Assembly: GCA_003331305.1 (NCBI GenBank)
Contig: QOQB01000005.1
Coordinates: 61,327-125,326 of the forward strand
Direction of reading: 5' to 3'
DNA length: 64,000 bases
Origin: Flavobacteriales bacterium
GTDB taxonomy: Bacteria; Bacteroidota; Bacteroidia; Flavobacteriales; Flavobacteriaceae
Positions 27,786 through 37,463 of this stretch are shown one piece after another (position 1 is the stretch's first letter; each line of letters begins with the position of its first letter). The notes beneath the pieces were generated by a model. The model was not told the origin of the DNA and searched no databases. It was given only the letters and a program-made list of their open reading frames with translations. Both the position numbers and the translations under genes were made by a program.

Positions 27786-29687
27786 ATGAGTAAGATTATC
27801 GGAATTGATTTAGGAACAACCAACTCGTGTGTTTCCGTAATGGAAGGTAACGAGCCTGTTGTCATTCCAAACGCAGAGGGAAAGCGTACAACGCCTTCCG
27901 TTATTGCTTTTGTTGAAGGTGGTGAAATTAAAGTTGGTGACCCTGCCAAACGTCAAGCGGTTACCAATCCAACAAAAACCATTTCATCTATAAAACGTTT
28001 TATGGGGAACAAGTTTTCAGAATCCAAAAACGATGTTGAGCGTGTCCCTTATAAAGTTGTGAAGGGCGATAACGATACACCTCGTGTAGACATTGATGGA
28101 CGTTTGTATACTGCACAAGAACTTTCTGCTATGGTATTACAAAAGATGAAAAAAACAGCAGAAGACTACCTGGGGCAAACGGTTTCTGAGGCAGTTATCA
28201 CCGTTCCAGCATATTTTAACGACGCGCAGCGTCAGGCGACAAAAGAAGCAGGAGAAATTTCTGGCTTGAAAGTGCAACGCATTATCAATGAACCCACTGC
28301 TGCTGCGTTAGCATATGGATTAGATAAGGGCGGTTCTGACAAGAAAATTGCCGTGTATGACCTTGGTGGCGGTACATTTGATATTTCTGTACTCGAGCTT
28401 GGCGATGGCGTTTTTGAAGTACTTGCCACAAACGGCGATACACACTTGGGCGGAGACGATTTTGATGATGTGGTTATTCACTGGTTAGCTTACGAGTTTG
28501 AAGAAGCTGAGGATATTGATCTTCGTAAAGACCCAATGGCACTTCAACGTCTAAAAGAAGCAGCTGAAAAAGCAAAAATTGAATTGTCTTCATCTACACA
28601 AACAGAAATCAATTTGCCATACATTACTGCTACGGCATCTGGGCCAAAGCACTTGGTAAAAACACTTACACGAGCCAAATTTGAGCAACTTGCCGACGAG
28701 TTAGTAAAACGCTCTATGAATCCTGTTAAAAACGCTCTAGATGATGCAGGCCTTTCAACTGGCGATATTGACGAGGTAATATTGGTGGGGGGCTCAACTC
28801 GAATCCCTGTAATACAAGAAGAGGTCGAGAAATTCTTTGGAAAAAAACCTTCAAAAGGGGTAAACCCTGATGAGGTTGTTGCGGTCGGAGCAGCCATTCA
28901 AGGAGGTGTGCTTACTGGTGATGTAAAAGACGTATTGCTTTTGGATGTAACGCCCCTTTCATTGGGTATTGAGACCATGGGTGGTGTGATGACAAAGCTT
29001 ATTGAGTCTAATACAACTATTCCAACCAAAAAATCTCAAGTGTTTTCTACGGCTGCTGATAATCAGCCTTCTGTAGAAATTCACGTTATACAGGGCGAAC
29101 GCTCCATGGCTTCAGACAATAAAACCATTGGTCGTTTTCACTTAGATGGTATTCCTCCTGCTCAGCGAGGCGTGCCACAAATTGAGGTTACGTTTGATAT
29201 TGATGCAAATGGATTGATACACGTTACAGCACTTGATAAAGCCACAAACAAGTCGCAAGACATTCGCATTGAGGCTTCTTCTGGACTCACGGAGGAAGAA
29301 ATTGAGCGCATGCGTAAAGAAGCGGAAGCAAACGCCGATGCAGATAAAAAAGCTAAAGAGGAAGCGGATGTGTTAAACAACGCCGACCAGATGATTTTCC
29401 AAACAGAAAAGCAATTGAAAGAGTTTGGTGAAAAGCTTTCAGCAGATAAAAAAGCGCCAATCGAATCAGCACTCGAGGCACTTAAGAAAGTCTATGAATC
29501 TAAAGATTTAGAGGCGATCAAGCCTGCGCTTGATACGATCAACGAAGCATGGAAACAGGCATCCGAGGAAATGTATAAAGCACAGCAAGAAGCAGGTGGG
29601 CAAGCTCCTCCAACAGATGACGCTGATGCATCTTCTTCATCAAACGATGACGATGTGGAAGACGTTGACTTTGAAGAAGTAAAATAA
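27786..29687 (+). CDS. dnaK: Chaperone DnaK (Hsp70)
   Basis: A 633-residue Hsp70. The nucleotide-binding domain opens with [12 protein letters not shown], has [14 protein letters not shown] and [16 protein letters not shown], and ends in the linker [16 protein letters not shown] near residue 390. The substrate-binding domain follows, with a helical lid and the acidic tail [10 protein letters not shown]. No dnaJ or grpE is adjacent. The upstream region carries an inverted repeat and a sigma-54-like element, and a GC-rich terminator follows 13 bases after the stop, so it looks like a single-gene unit. Confidence 0.98.
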   Translation: MSKIIGIDLGTTNSCVSVMEGNEPVVIPNAEGKRTTPSVIAFVEGGEIKVGDPAKRQAVTNPTKTISSIKRFMGNKFSESKNDVERVPYKVVKGDNDTPRVDIDGRLYTAQELSAMVLQKMKKTAEDYLGQTVSEAVITVPAYFNDAQRQATKEAGEISGLKVQRIINEPTAAALAYGLDKGGSDKKIAVYDLGGGTFDISVLELGDGVFEVLATNGDTHLGGDDFDDVVIHWLAYEFEEAEDIDLRKDPMALQRLKEAAEKAKIELSSSTQTEINLPYITATASGPKHLVKTLTRAKFEQLADELVKRSMNPVKNALDDAGLSTGDIDEVILVGGSTRIPVIQEEVEKFFGKKPSKGVNPDEVVAVGAAIQGGVLTGDVKDVLLLDVTPLSLGIETMGGVMTKLIESNTTIPTKKSQVFSTAADNQPSVEIHVIQGERSMASDNKTIGRFHLDGIPPAQRGVPQIEVTFDIDANGLIHVTALDKATNKSQDIRIEASSGLTEEEIERMRKEAEANADADKKAKEEADVLNNADQMIFQTEKQLKEFGEKLSADKKAPIESALEALKKVYESKDLEAIKPALDTINEAWKQASEEMYKAQQEAGGQAPPTDDADASSSSNDDDVEDVDFEEVK

Positions 29688-29700
29688 ATTACAATTTATT

Positions 29701-29732
29701 GCGCCCCGCTTAGCGGGGCGCATCTATTTTTT
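29701..29732 (+). terminator. Intrinsic terminator after dnaK
   Basis: GCGCCCCGC, loop TTA, GCGGGGCGC (29701-29721), followed by ATCTATTTTTT. A strong hairpin; the next gene starts at 29733, directly after the T tract. Confidence 0.88.
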
Positions 29733-30152
29733 ATGGACAAACAAGCCACTTTAAACCTGCTTCAAGAACGATGTGTCGATACTCTTGTTGATACCCTTGG
29801 AGTCACTTTTGTGGAGTTAGGTGATGATTATTTGGTAGCCAAAATGCCTGTCACTTCTGCGGTACATCAAGTCGACGGCGTATTGCACGGCGGAGCTACA
29901 GCTGCGTTAGCCGAAACTGTGGGCAGTGCAGCTTGTTCTATCTTTTGTAAGTCTGGCGACGTTATTATGCGAGGCATTGAAGTTTCAGCGAATCACGTCA
30001 GGGGTGTTCGCGATGGATTTGTATATGCAAAGGCTACTGCCACGCACATGGGCAAGACCATGCAGCATTGGTCTATTCAGATTACAGACGACTCCGATAA
30101 ATTGGTTTCTTCTTGCAAGCTTACTACATTGATTCTTCCTAAGAAAAAATAG
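29733..30152 (+). CDS. PaaI-type hotdog thioesterase
   Basis: A 139-residue single-domain hotdog thioesterase. VDGVLHGGATAALAETVGS is the PaaI/ComA-type motif, with the glycine pair and the catalytic Glu of the central helix. GFVYAKATATHMGKTMQHWSI covers the later strands. Such enzymes hydrolyse aryl- or acyl-CoA esters; some act in menaquinone synthesis (DHNA-CoA), but no men gene lies nearby, so the substrate is open. The ATG follows the dnaK terminator with no gap. The CPBP protease gene starts 28 bases after its stop. Confidence 0.85.
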   Translation: MDKQATLNLLQERCVDTLVDTLGVTFVELGDDYLVAKMPVTSAVHQVDGVLHGGATAALAETVGSAACSIFCKSGDVIMRGIEVSANHVRGVRDGFVYAKATATHMGKTMQHWSIQITDDSDKLVSSCKLTTLILPKKK

Positions 30153-30179
30153 TTTTTGTACATTTCAAAAAAATCGGAA

Positions 30180-31088
30180 ATGTATATCGAACAAGTACGT
30201 AATTCTACCAATTCATTTTGGCTCTATATTATTGGGGTTTTTATTTTGGGAGTAGTTATCATCATTGGAAATATTCCTTTTGGGTTTTTGATTTTAGCTG
30301 AGGCTGGTGTTGATGCGGCTCAACTCACCTTGGCAGAACAGATGAAAGTGCTACCTTCAAACACCACACTTTTTTTACTTCTTCTGCCCTTCGCACTTGT
30401 TTTTGGGGCCATTCTACTAATTACCAAATTACTTCATAAACTAAAGTTACGAGAGCTTATTACGTCACGCTCAAAAGTGGACTGGAAACGTGTGCGTTTT
30501 GGTTTTGGAACGGTAGCGTTATCTTTTATTGCAATGCTTGTTGTGGGCTATTTTATTGATCCTGAATCGGTTCAGTGGAATTTTAAACCCAAATTATTTG
30601 CTTTATTAGTACTTATTAGTGTCATCATGGTGCCTTTGCAAACCAGTGCCGAGGAGCTTTTCTTTAGAGGTTACCTTATGCAAGGATTAGGACGAATTTT
30701 TCCAATGCGCTTGTTGCCTTTTGTAATTACGTCAACCTTATTTGGGTTGTTGCATTTTACCAATCCAGAAGTTGATAAGCTAGGGGACATTATTTTAATC
30801 ACATATTTATCAACAGGATTTTTTCTAGGTGCGATTACATTAATAGATGAAGGTTTGGAATTGGCGCTGGGTTTTCACGCTGGAAACAACCTTTTCTTGT
30901 CACTATTCCTGACTTCAGATTGGACGGTTTTTCAAACCGATTCTCTTTTTATAAACATGTCTGAGCCCAACGTTGCAGCTTATATTATTGGACCGCTGAT
31001 TATGTACAGCGTTTTATTTTTGGTTTATGCTAAAAAATATAAGTGGAAAAATTACGCCACTCATTTAGTGGGCTCATCTAAAGTTTAA
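30180..31088 (+). CDS. CPBP-family intramembrane protease
   Basis: A 302-residue inner-membrane protein with about eight hydrophobic helices. The CPBP (Rce1-like) motifs are present: SAEELFFRGYLMQGL (Glu-Glu and Arg), FGLLHF and GFHAGNNLF (histidine and asparagine). These residues make a glutamate-type intramembrane protease in the family. Substrates in bacteria are mostly unknown. I start it at the ATG at 30180; a TTG at 30156 is possible but would place the TACATTTC promoter-like bases (30159-30166) inside the gene. Its last 11 bases overlap the convergent GNAT gene. Confidence 0.88.
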   Translation: MYIEQVRNSTNSFWLYIIGVFILGVVIIIGNIPFGFLILAEAGVDAAQLTLAEQMKVLPSNTTLFLLLLPFALVFGAILLITKLLHKLKLRELITSRSKVDWKRVRFGFGTVALSFIAMLVVGYFIDPESVQWNFKPKLFALLVLISVIMVPLQTSAEELFFRGYLMQGLGRIFPMRLLPFVITSTLFGLLHFTNPEVDKLGDIILITYLSTGFFLGAITLIDEGLELALGFHAGNNLFLSLFLTSDWTVFQTDSLFINMSEPNVAAYIIGPLIMYSVLFLVYAKKYKWKNYATHLVGSSKV

Positions 31089-31548
31089 GCCTCATCTTGA
31101 TATTGCCTCTTTCGTAAGGACTTTTTTCGATTTGTTCCTCAATAAAACCAAATTTTCGATAGAGATAAATCGAATTTTCTAATCTTCTGTTTGAATATAA
31201 TAGCATTTGTTTATATCCATTTTCTGTTGCTGTTTTTATGGCGTGGTGCAGTAATTGCTGTCCGTAACCTTTACCTTGAAAAGAGGCCGTAACGGCCATT
31301 TTGCCAAGTTCTACAACATTGTTTTTAGGCGGAAGAATGGAATAGGTTCCAATAATTGAATCCTCAAGACATCCAAAAAAAATATGTCCTCCTTTTTCAA
31401 TAATTTCTTTTTCGCAATTTTCGAGTAATTGTGCGTCATAGGGCTCCACAACAAAATATTTTTCAAGCCACTCTTCGTTAAGCCTCTTAAAATGTGATTT
31501 TAGGTGTTTTTCAAACGGAATAATGAAAAAGCCTTCAGCCACGACCAA
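31078..31548 (-). CDS. GNAT-family N-acetyltransferase
   Basis: A 156-residue GNAT acetyltransferase. The acetyl-CoA motif A is [19 protein letters not shown] (Q-x-x-G-x-G/A type), motif B is [20 protein letters not shown]. The N-terminal [14 protein letters not shown] matches the MarR-linked GNATs of Bacteroidota. The substrate is unknown. No ATG fits: the frame opens at TTG 31548 or GTG 31542, both inside the end of fumC, so translational coupling to fumC is likely. Convergent overlap with the CPBP gene is 11 bases. Confidence 0.85.
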   Translation of the reverse strand: MVVAEGFFIIPFEKHLKSHFKRLNEEWLEKYFVVEPYDAQLLENCEKEIIEKGGHIFFGCLEDSIIGTYSILPPKNNVVELGKMAVTASFQGKGYGQQLLHHAIKTATENGYKQMLLYSNRRLENSIYLYRKFGFIEEQIEKSPYERGNIKMRLKL

Positions 31549-32929
31549 TCATATTTTCAGGCTTTACCCATGCATCAAACTCATCTGCAGTTAGATAACC
31601 TGTTTCAAGTGCAGCCTCTTTGAGCGTTTGCTTTTTTTCATGAGCTAAATTGGCAATTTCTGCTGCTTTGTAGTATCCAATTTTAGTATTTAGTGCTGTT
31701 ACCAACATCAAAGAATTGTTTAATAAGGCGTTGATGGTTTCCAAATTAGGCGTGATGCCGAGTGCGCAGTTCTGATCAAAACTTACACAAGCATCACCAA
31801 GCAATTGCGCCGACTCCAAGACATTAGCTGCCATAATAGGCTTGTATACATTGAGTTCAAAATGCCCTTGAGATCCAGCAAATGCGACGGCTGTATCGTT
31901 ACCCATAACTTGAGCGCAAACCATTGTTAATGCTTCACATTGCGTCGGATTTACCTTTCCAGGCATAATGGAACTTCCCGGTTCATTGGCAGGAATAATG
32001 AGTTCTCCAATTCCAGAGCGTGGCCCGCTAGCCATCATACGAATATCATTTCCAATTTTAAATAACGACACTGCCAATTGACGCAATGCCCCATGAGTTT
32101 CTACAAGCGCATCGTGTGCAGCCAATGCTTCAAATTTATTATCTGCCGACACAAAAGGAAGTCCTGTAAACTTCGCTATGTAAGCAGCTACTTTTTCAGC
32201 ATAGCCTTTTGGCGTATTGATTCCTGTTCCAACGGCTGTTCCGCCAAGCGCCAATTGAGATAAATGGGGTAAGGTGTTTTCCAGTGCTTTAATTCCGTGA
32301 TTGAGTTGTGCCACATAGCCCGAAAATTCTTGCCCCAAACTAAGTGGAGTAGCATCCATAAAGTGCGTTCGTCCAATTTTGATAATCGTATCAAAATCAG
32401 CAGCTTTTTGTTTGAGTGTATCGCGGAGTTGTCGCACACCGGGAAGTGTTGTTTCTATAATTTTTTTGTAAACGGCAATATGCATACCCGTTGGGAAGGT
32501 GTCATTTGAAGATTGTGATTTATTCACATCGTCATTGGGTTTTAGCGTCTTTTCCCCTTCGCCAAGCGTCTTTCCTTCAAATACATGCGCACGGTTAGCA
32601 ATGACTTCGTTAACGTTCATGTTGGATTGTGTACCAGAACCCGTTTGCCAGGTAACTAACGGAAATTGATCGTCTAGCGTACCTGTTAATATTTCATCAC
32701 ATACTTTGGCAATTAAATCTCGCTTGTCTGTATCGAGTACTCCAAGTTCTGCATTAGTAAATGCAGCTGCTTTTTTGAGTACGGCAAAGCCATACACAAT
32801 TTCGATAGGCATTGAGCCTGCTGGACCAATTTTAAAATTATTCCTTGAGCGTTCTGTTTGTGCACCCCAATATTTGTCTGCCGGCACCTGTACAACACCC
32901 ATGGTGTCTTTTTCTTCCCTAAATTTCAT
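31535..32929 (-). CDS. fumC: Fumarate hydratase, class II
   Basis: A 464-residue homotetrameric fumarase of the TCA cycle (fumarate to malate), independent of iron-sulfur clusters. [36 protein letters not shown] and the signature [16 protein letters not shown] (mobile catalytic loop) are all present. I start at the ATG at 32929 ([11 protein letters not shown]), the usual start; the frame is open further upstream but that part overlaps the opposite small gene. A TATTTTTG element lies 14 bases upstream of the ATG. The GNAT gene begins inside its last codons. Confidence 0.97.
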   Translation of the reverse strand: MKFREEKDTMGVVQVPADKYWGAQTERSRNNFKIGPAGSMPIEIVYGFAVLKKAAAFTNAELGVLDTDKRDLIAKVCDEILTGTLDDQFPLVTWQTGSGTQSNMNVNEVIANRAHVFEGKTLGEGEKTLKPNDDVNKSQSSNDTFPTGMHIAVYKKIIETTLPGVRQLRDTLKQKAADFDTIIKIGRTHFMDATPLSLGQEFSGYVAQLNHGIKALENTLPHLSQLALGGTAVGTGINTPKGYAEKVAAYIAKFTGLPFVSADNKFEALAAHDALVETHGALRQLAVSLFKIGNDIRMMASGPRSGIGELIIPANEPGSSIMPGKVNPTQCEALTMVCAQVMGNDTAVAFAGSQGHFELNVYKPIMAANVLESAQLLGDACVSFDQNCALGITPNLETINALLNNSLMLVTALNTKIGYYKAAEIANLAHEKKQTLKEAALETGYLTADEFDAWVKPENMIGRG

Positions 32930-32943
32930 GTGGTTATTTTGTG

Positions 32944-32951
32944 CAAAAATA
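32944..32951 (-). promoter_or_regulatory. Candidate -7 element for fumC
   Basis: TATTTTTG on the minus strand, 14 bases before the fumC ATG. No good TTTG at -33. Confidence 0.4.
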
Positions 32952-32974
32952 CAAAAGCATATGCACTTCTTTTG

Positions 32975-33005
32975 TTGTAAGGTAAAGAACCAATATGTAC
33001 CTTTG
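32975..33005 (+). promoter_or_regulatory. Promoter for the 53-residue membrane protein gene
   Basis: TTG at 32975-32977, 20 bases, TACCTTTG at 32998-33005. The ATG at 33020 is 14 bases later, the same distance as in other genes of the window. Confidence 0.55.
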
Positions 33006-33019
33006 TCAAAACTTCGACC

Positions 33020-33181
33020 ATGATTGAATTTGATCAATATCTCGGCTTTCTTGCTTTTTTGACCATCCTTACCATTGGTTTTTGGCTGATGATTTTCCTT
33101 ATCACTTTTGTTGTTCCGTTTTGGTTAACAGGAAATTTGATGCAATGGCTTAAAGAAAAGCGCAATAAAACTAAGGCTTAA
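33020..33181 (+). CDS. Small single-pass membrane protein, 53 residues
   Basis: A short frame between fumC and the outer-membrane receptor. It encodes an acidic start ([10 protein letters not shown]), one long hydrophobic stretch at about residues 8-36 ([20 protein letters not shown]) and a basic tail ([11 protein letters not shown]), so it probably spans the inner membrane once or twice. It has its own -33/-7 promoter with standard spacing, starts with ATG, and its TAA ends one base before the convergent receptor stop. The gap between the two flanking genes is just filled by it. I do not recognise a family. Promoter, position and composition make a real gene likely. Confidence 0.65.
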   Translation: MIEFDQYLGFLAFLTILTIGFWLMIFLITFVVPFWLTGNLMQWLKEKRNKTKA

Positions 33182-35608
33182 TTAGAGTTCAAATCCGTTG
33201 CTGGTCTCATACCCTTGGCTTCCTCGTTGGCGTTCCTTCTCTTGTCTGAATCTGTAGGTAAATGTTAACCTGTAGACAGGTTTTCTTCTTTGATATTCAC
33301 CCGTTGTTGTAGTGTTTTCTGTGATTGTTTTCCACTTAAATATTTGAGTGTTGAACACATCACTAAAATTAAGATTCAAAGTTGCATTTTCATTAAATAA
33401 ATCTTTGCTCATTCCAATGTTAACACCCCCAAATGCCTTGCGGCTTCCAAATGCCGATTGCGACGGACCTCTTAAAAAAACATTCATTTGAGTATTAAAA
33501 TTTCCAAATAGGGTTAAATTATTTCTAAAATTTCCCGTCCAACTTTCGTTTTCATTATCAAAACTCAAACCTTCATATGAGCCTGTTTCAACACTTCTAA
33601 AGAGGTTAAAGCTAAGATTTGTTCGCCATTTTGACGACCATCGTATTGTGCTATTTGCCTCAATACCTAATTGATCTCGGCGGCCAAGGTTTACAGGGAA
33701 CCGCTTAATAACGGGAGTAAGTTCGCCATTTACCGTAGCAAAATCACCAGATTCTACTGAGATGCGATTTTCTGGCTTTTCTGTTCGCCTAAAGTATAAG
33801 GAACTGTTAAGTGTAAAATTTTTAAACTGCTTTAAATAACCAACATCAAAACCATTACTGTAATTTGGCTTTAAATAGGGATTCCCTTGAAAAAAGCTGG
33901 TTTCGCTTGAACGCGATTGAAAAGGATTTAATGAACGTGACCGCGGTCTTGAAATACGACGGTTATAACCAATGGTGATATTTGCCGTTTCAGATAACTC
34001 AATTCCTAAATTTAGTGTGGGAAAAAAGTCGCCAAAACTACTATTACCGTCTTCGTTAGTGGTTTTTTGAATTACGACCATTGAAGTGTGCTCGTATCTG
34101 AGACCTGAGAGCAAAGAAAAATCACCCCATTTTTTACCAAATTGTGTATAAACGGCATGAACTTCTTGGTTAAAATCAAGGTAATTGGTCAAATCATCAT
34201 TTACAATCATATTCCCGTTAATATCCTCTTGTTGCACAATAAAGCTTGTGTTCTGATTCTCGTTTGTGGTGCGATACCCTGCCTCAAATTGTGTGTTTTT
34301 GTCCATGGGAAAAACATAATCGATTTGAGCTAAGAACTGTTTTTGGTTTTCTTCCGTGTTATTTTCTTCCAAAAAGCCCAACAGCTTATTTGGTACCAAT
34401 TGTTGCGTTTGAAGGTCTGCAAATTCATCCTCTATGTTGCGTTCTCCTTGCAAGATAACATCGAGTTTATGGCCTTTTTCATTAAATTTATGAGTAAGCG
34501 ACAAACTAAGTTGTTTGTTTAAGTCAAAATCCTCTTCAATTTCTGAGCGTAGAGATTTTGTTATTGTAGTTGTTGCTAAAAAATGATTCTGGTCATTTCG
34601 TGTTTGGTCATCACCATCTCGTTTGTTTTGAACATACGATAGCGTGATTTTTGTTTTATTTGTCAGGCTAAAATCAAGACCAATATTGACGTTTGCACCT
34701 TGCCTTCTTCGGTCAAAACTTCGGGTTTCTACAAATTGATCATAATTTTTACTGGTTGTATATCTAGTATCTTGAAAAGCACCACCCATGTCAGTATTGT
34801 CGCGATAACCCGAGTTGGTAAAAAAATTAAACTTACCTGTTTTGTAGTTCAAGCTCGCATTAGCATCATAGCTGTCAAATTTCCCTGCTGACATGTTAAA
34901 AACACCATTGAGCCCTTTGAGTGTATTTTTTGCTAAAATAATATTTATGATCCCTGAACTTCCTTCGGCTTGGTATCGAGCAGAGGGTGCCGTTATAACT
35001 TCAACGCGTTCAATGGACTCTGCGGGTAAATCGGCAAGTGCATCAATCCCATTTAGCCCAACAAGGCCTGAGGGTTTACCGTCAATGAGAATACGAACAT
35101 TTGTGCTTCCGCGAAGTTCTAAATTCCCGTCAATGTCTAGAGATAGCGAAGGAATATTATCCAAAACATCGGCAACATTTGTTCCTTTAGCATTTAAGTT
35201 TTGACCTACATTATAAACTAGTTTGTCAAGTCTAATTTCTACATCTGAACGTCTTCCAACCAGGTCCACACCTGCCAATTGATTTTCTTTTGGTATGAGC
35301 CCAAGCGTTCCTAGTGCTGTTTTTCGGGAAATATTTGATTTTTCAAAAATCAAGGTCTCGTATCCAACATAGTCTACTTGTATCTGAACGTTTGCAAGTG
35401 GACTTTTGACCGAAACAAAACCGTTTTCGTCTGAAACAGCTCCTCCTATAATTGCTTTTGAATCCGGGTTTTTTAATGACACCGTGGCAAAAGGAAGTTT
35501 ATCTTTTGTGTTTTTGTCAATAATTGTTGCTGTTAATGTATAACGTTCTTGGCTATAGCCAACAAACACAAGTAGGACAAAGATTTGACATAATGCAAAT
35601 TTAAACAT
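33182..35608 (-). CDS. TonB-dependent receptor-like outer membrane protein
   Basis: An 808-residue outer-membrane protein with a signal peptide (MFKFALCQIFVLLVFVGYSQ). Residues about 22-105 form a carboxypeptidase-regulatory-like beta domain (TATIIDKNTKDKLPFATVSL). A plug domain follows at about 115-215 (NVADVLDNIPSLSLD, RILIDGKPSGL, IERVEVITAPSARYQAEG, GIINIIL). A long beta barrel runs to the end, as in the barrel family found in Bacteroidota. The ligand is unknown; there is no adjacent SusD gene, so glycan uptake of the Sus type is not indicated. TAAATTTG lies 14 bases before the ATG. Confidence 0.88.
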   Translation of the reverse strand: MFKFALCQIFVLLVFVGYSQERYTLTATIIDKNTKDKLPFATVSLKNPDSKAIIGGAVSDENGFVSVKSPLANVQIQVDYVGYETLIFEKSNISRKTALGTLGLIPKENQLAGVDLVGRRSDVEIRLDKLVYNVGQNLNAKGTNVADVLDNIPSLSLDIDGNLELRGSTNVRILIDGKPSGLVGLNGIDALADLPAESIERVEVITAPSARYQAEGSSGIINIILAKNTLKGLNGVFNMSAGKFDSYDANASLNYKTGKFNFFTNSGYRDNTDMGGAFQDTRYTTSKNYDQFVETRSFDRRRQGANVNIGLDFSLTNKTKITLSYVQNKRDGDDQTRNDQNHFLATTTITKSLRSEIEEDFDLNKQLSLSLTHKFNEKGHKLDVILQGERNIEDEFADLQTQQLVPNKLLGFLEENNTEENQKQFLAQIDYVFPMDKNTQFEAGYRTTNENQNTSFIVQQEDINGNMIVNDDLTNYLDFNQEVHAVYTQFGKKWGDFSLLSGLRYEHTSMVVIQKTTNEDGNSSFGDFFPTLNLGIELSETANITIGYNRRISRPRSRSLNPFQSRSSETSFFQGNPYLKPNYSNGFDVGYLKQFKNFTLNSSLYFRRTEKPENRISVESGDFATVNGELTPVIKRFPVNLGRRDQLGIEANSTIRWSSKWRTNLSFNLFRSVETGSYEGLSFDNENESWTGNFRNNLTLFGNFNTQMNVFLRGPSQSAFGSRKAFGGVNIGMSKDLFNENATLNLNFSDVFNTQIFKWKTITENTTTTGEYQRRKPVYRLTFTYRFRQEKERQRGSQGYETSNGFEL

Positions 35609-35622
35609 GCACTTTTTTTTAC

Positions 35623-35630
35623 AAATTTAG
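35623..35630 (-). promoter_or_regulatory. Candidate -7 element for the receptor gene
   Basis: TAAATTTG on the minus strand, 14 bases before the receptor ATG; no clear -33. Confidence 0.4.
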
Positions 35631-35715
35631 GTTGTTGCGTCTAGTATAGAGTTAAAAAACTGCTTTTTTGAGTTCATATATTGTTAAGCATCGAATATAT
35701 GAATCGGTTTTAGCG

Positions 35716-36330
35716 CTATATAACTTCTAGTCGTTCTAATTCTCGATTTAGTTTTTTGGCAGAAGTAAAATGAATTCCATGTATCCCTTCCATGATGGCA
35801 GCATCGATATTTTCTTTTTTATCATCAATGAAAACTGCATTTTCTGCTGTAACATCATATCTGTTAAGTGTTAGTTGATAAATACGAGAGTCGGGTTTTT
35901 TCATTTTTTCTGTTCCAGATACGATAATTCCATCAAACCACGACAAAAAGTCAAAACGCTCCAACGCCACAGGGAAGGTTTCATGACTCCAGTTGGTAAG
36001 CCCCAGTAACTTGTGTTTTCCGTTTTCTTTTAATTTTTTTAGCACTTCTACAGTTTCGGTATGTTCGTAGCCTAACATGTCTTTCCAACGGCTATAATAC
36101 ATTCTTATGAGGCGTTCGTGCTCTGGGAATAGGGCTACTCGTTCCTCGGTGGCTTCTTGTATTAGGCACCCTTCATCTTGTTTGTCGTTCCATTCCCAAG
36201 AACAAATATGTTCCAAAAAGTGATTCATTTTTTGTTCATCACCTCTAAATTCTTTGAGATATACATAGGCTGGGTTCCAATCAATAAGAACGCCTCCAAA
36301 ATCAAAAATTACAGTATCTATTTTTCCCAT
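35716..36330 (-). CDS. HAD-family hydrolase (subfamily IA)
   Basis: A 204-residue HAD phosphatase. Motif I is [13 protein letters not shown] (nucleophile Asp and acid Asp replaced by the GGVL form usual in YihX-like enzymes), motif II LGLTNWS, motif III the Lys in KKPDSRIYQ, and motif [15 protein letters not shown]. The helical cap of subfamily IA lies between motifs I and II. YihX-type enzymes hydrolyse glucose-1-phosphate; the substrate here is not certain. The start ATG lies 13 bases inside the end of prfB, suggesting coupling. 107 bases with no gene separate it from the receptor. Confidence 0.85.
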   Translation of the reverse strand: MGKIDTVIFDFGGVLIDWNPAYVYLKEFRGDEQKMNHFLEHICSWEWNDKQDEGCLIQEATEERVALFPEHERLIRMYYSRWKDMLGYEHTETVEVLKKLKENGKHKLLGLTNWSHETFPVALERFDFLSWFDGIIVSGTEKMKKPDSRIYQLTLNRYDVTAENAVFIDDKKENIDAAIMEGIHGIHFTSAKKLNRELERLEVI

Positions 36331-37428
36331 GGGCTTTCGTTTGTGTTTTGTTGTTGTGTCATTAAATATGCTTTTAAAAAACGATCGATATCGCCATTTA
36401 ATACGTCGTCAACTGCAGCGGTTTCTTGTTGCGTTCGTACGTCTTTTATGAGTTTATAGGGATGAAGCACATAGTTTCTGATTTGTGAACCCCACTCAAT
36501 TTTCATTTTACCAGCTTCGATATCTTCACGGGCTTCCATGCGTTTTTGAAGTTCTATTTCATACAATTGCGAGCGAAGCATTTGCATGGCGCGATCTCGG
36601 TTATCGTGCTGTGAACGCGTTTCTGAACATGAAATTTGAATGCCTGTGGGTTTATGTACCATCTGCACTTTGGTTTCTACTTTATTTACATTCTGTCCTC
36701 CAGCTCCACTGGAGCGAGCAGTTGTAACTTCGATATCTGCTGGGTTTATTTCGATTTCAATGGTGTCATCCACAAGCGGATATACATAAACAGATGCAAA
36801 ACTTGTATGCCTCTTGGCATTGCTATCAAAAGGGGATATGCGCACCAGTCGGTGTACGCCATTTTCTCCTTTGAGCCAACCAAATGCAAAGTCACCATCA
36901 ATCTCAAGAGTAACCGTTTTGATGCCCGCAACATCTCCTTCTTGATGGTTGAGTTCTCTAATGTTAAATCCTCTTTTGTCTGCCCACATTTGATACATGC
37001 GCATTAACATGGCGGCCCAGTCACAACTTTCGGTACCGCCTGCGCCAGCGGTGATTTGTAGCACAGCACTTAATCCATCCCCTTCGTCAGAGAGCATGTT
37101 TTTAAACTCCAAATCTTCAAAATGGGCAATGGTAACATCCCAAAGCGACTTTAGTTCTGTCTCATCTACTTCACCTGCTTTGTGAAATTCGTAAAGCACT
37201 TCAAGTTCTTCGACAAACTGGGCTGCTTTTTCGTAATCTAATACCCATTGTTTTACGCTTCGTAGTTCGCGCATATATTGCTCTGCTACTTTGGAGTCGT
37301 TCCAAAAGTTTGGGTCTAATGTTTTCTCTTCCTTATTGGATACCTCAATGCGTTTGGCATCTACGTCAAAGATACCTCCTCAGCGCACCCAGGCGCTCAA
37401 TAAGACTTTTAAGTTGGTCTTGTGTCAA
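36318..37428 (-). CDS. prfB: Peptide chain release factor 2, with programmed +1 frameshift
   Basis: RF2 releases peptides at UGA and UAA. The gene is read in two frames. The first 20 codons run from a TTG (37428) to CTT (37371-37369) and meet an in-frame TGA at 37368-37366. The site reads AGGAGG TAT CTT TGA C, the classic RF2 autoregulation signal with an internal Shine-Dalgarno three bases before CTT TGA. Skipping one T continues as [10 protein letters not shown] and onward, giving about 369 residues in all. The rest has the catalytic GGQ in [15 protein letters not shown] and the codon-reading region between [12 protein letters not shown] and [13 protein letters not shown]. Low RF2 favours the shift, so synthesis is self-limiting. 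A start at 37274 alone would lack the conserved N-terminus. Confidence 0.95.
37366..37380 (-). promoter_or_regulatory. prfB +1 frameshift site
   Basis: On the minus strand: AGGAGG (37380-37375), TAT, CTT, TGA, then C. The stop is the UGA that RF2 itself reads. The arrangement is the same as in E. coli prfB apart from one base in the Shine-Dalgarno part. Confidence 0.93.
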
Positions 37429-37443
37429 TTTTTAGTACATTTA
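37414..37443 (+). promoter_or_regulatory. Promoter for the S9 peptidase
   Basis: TTG at 37414-37416, 19 bases, TACATTTA at 37436-37443; the ATG is 20 bases further. It overlaps the first codons of the divergent prfB. Confidence 0.5.
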
Positions 37444-37463
37444 ATGCTCAAAAATACATTATT

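Noticed and set aside
28544..28897. Long minus-strand frames inside dnaK, recN, lon and similar genes
   Set aside because: They mirror the codon pattern of strongly coding plus-strand genes and lack any motif.
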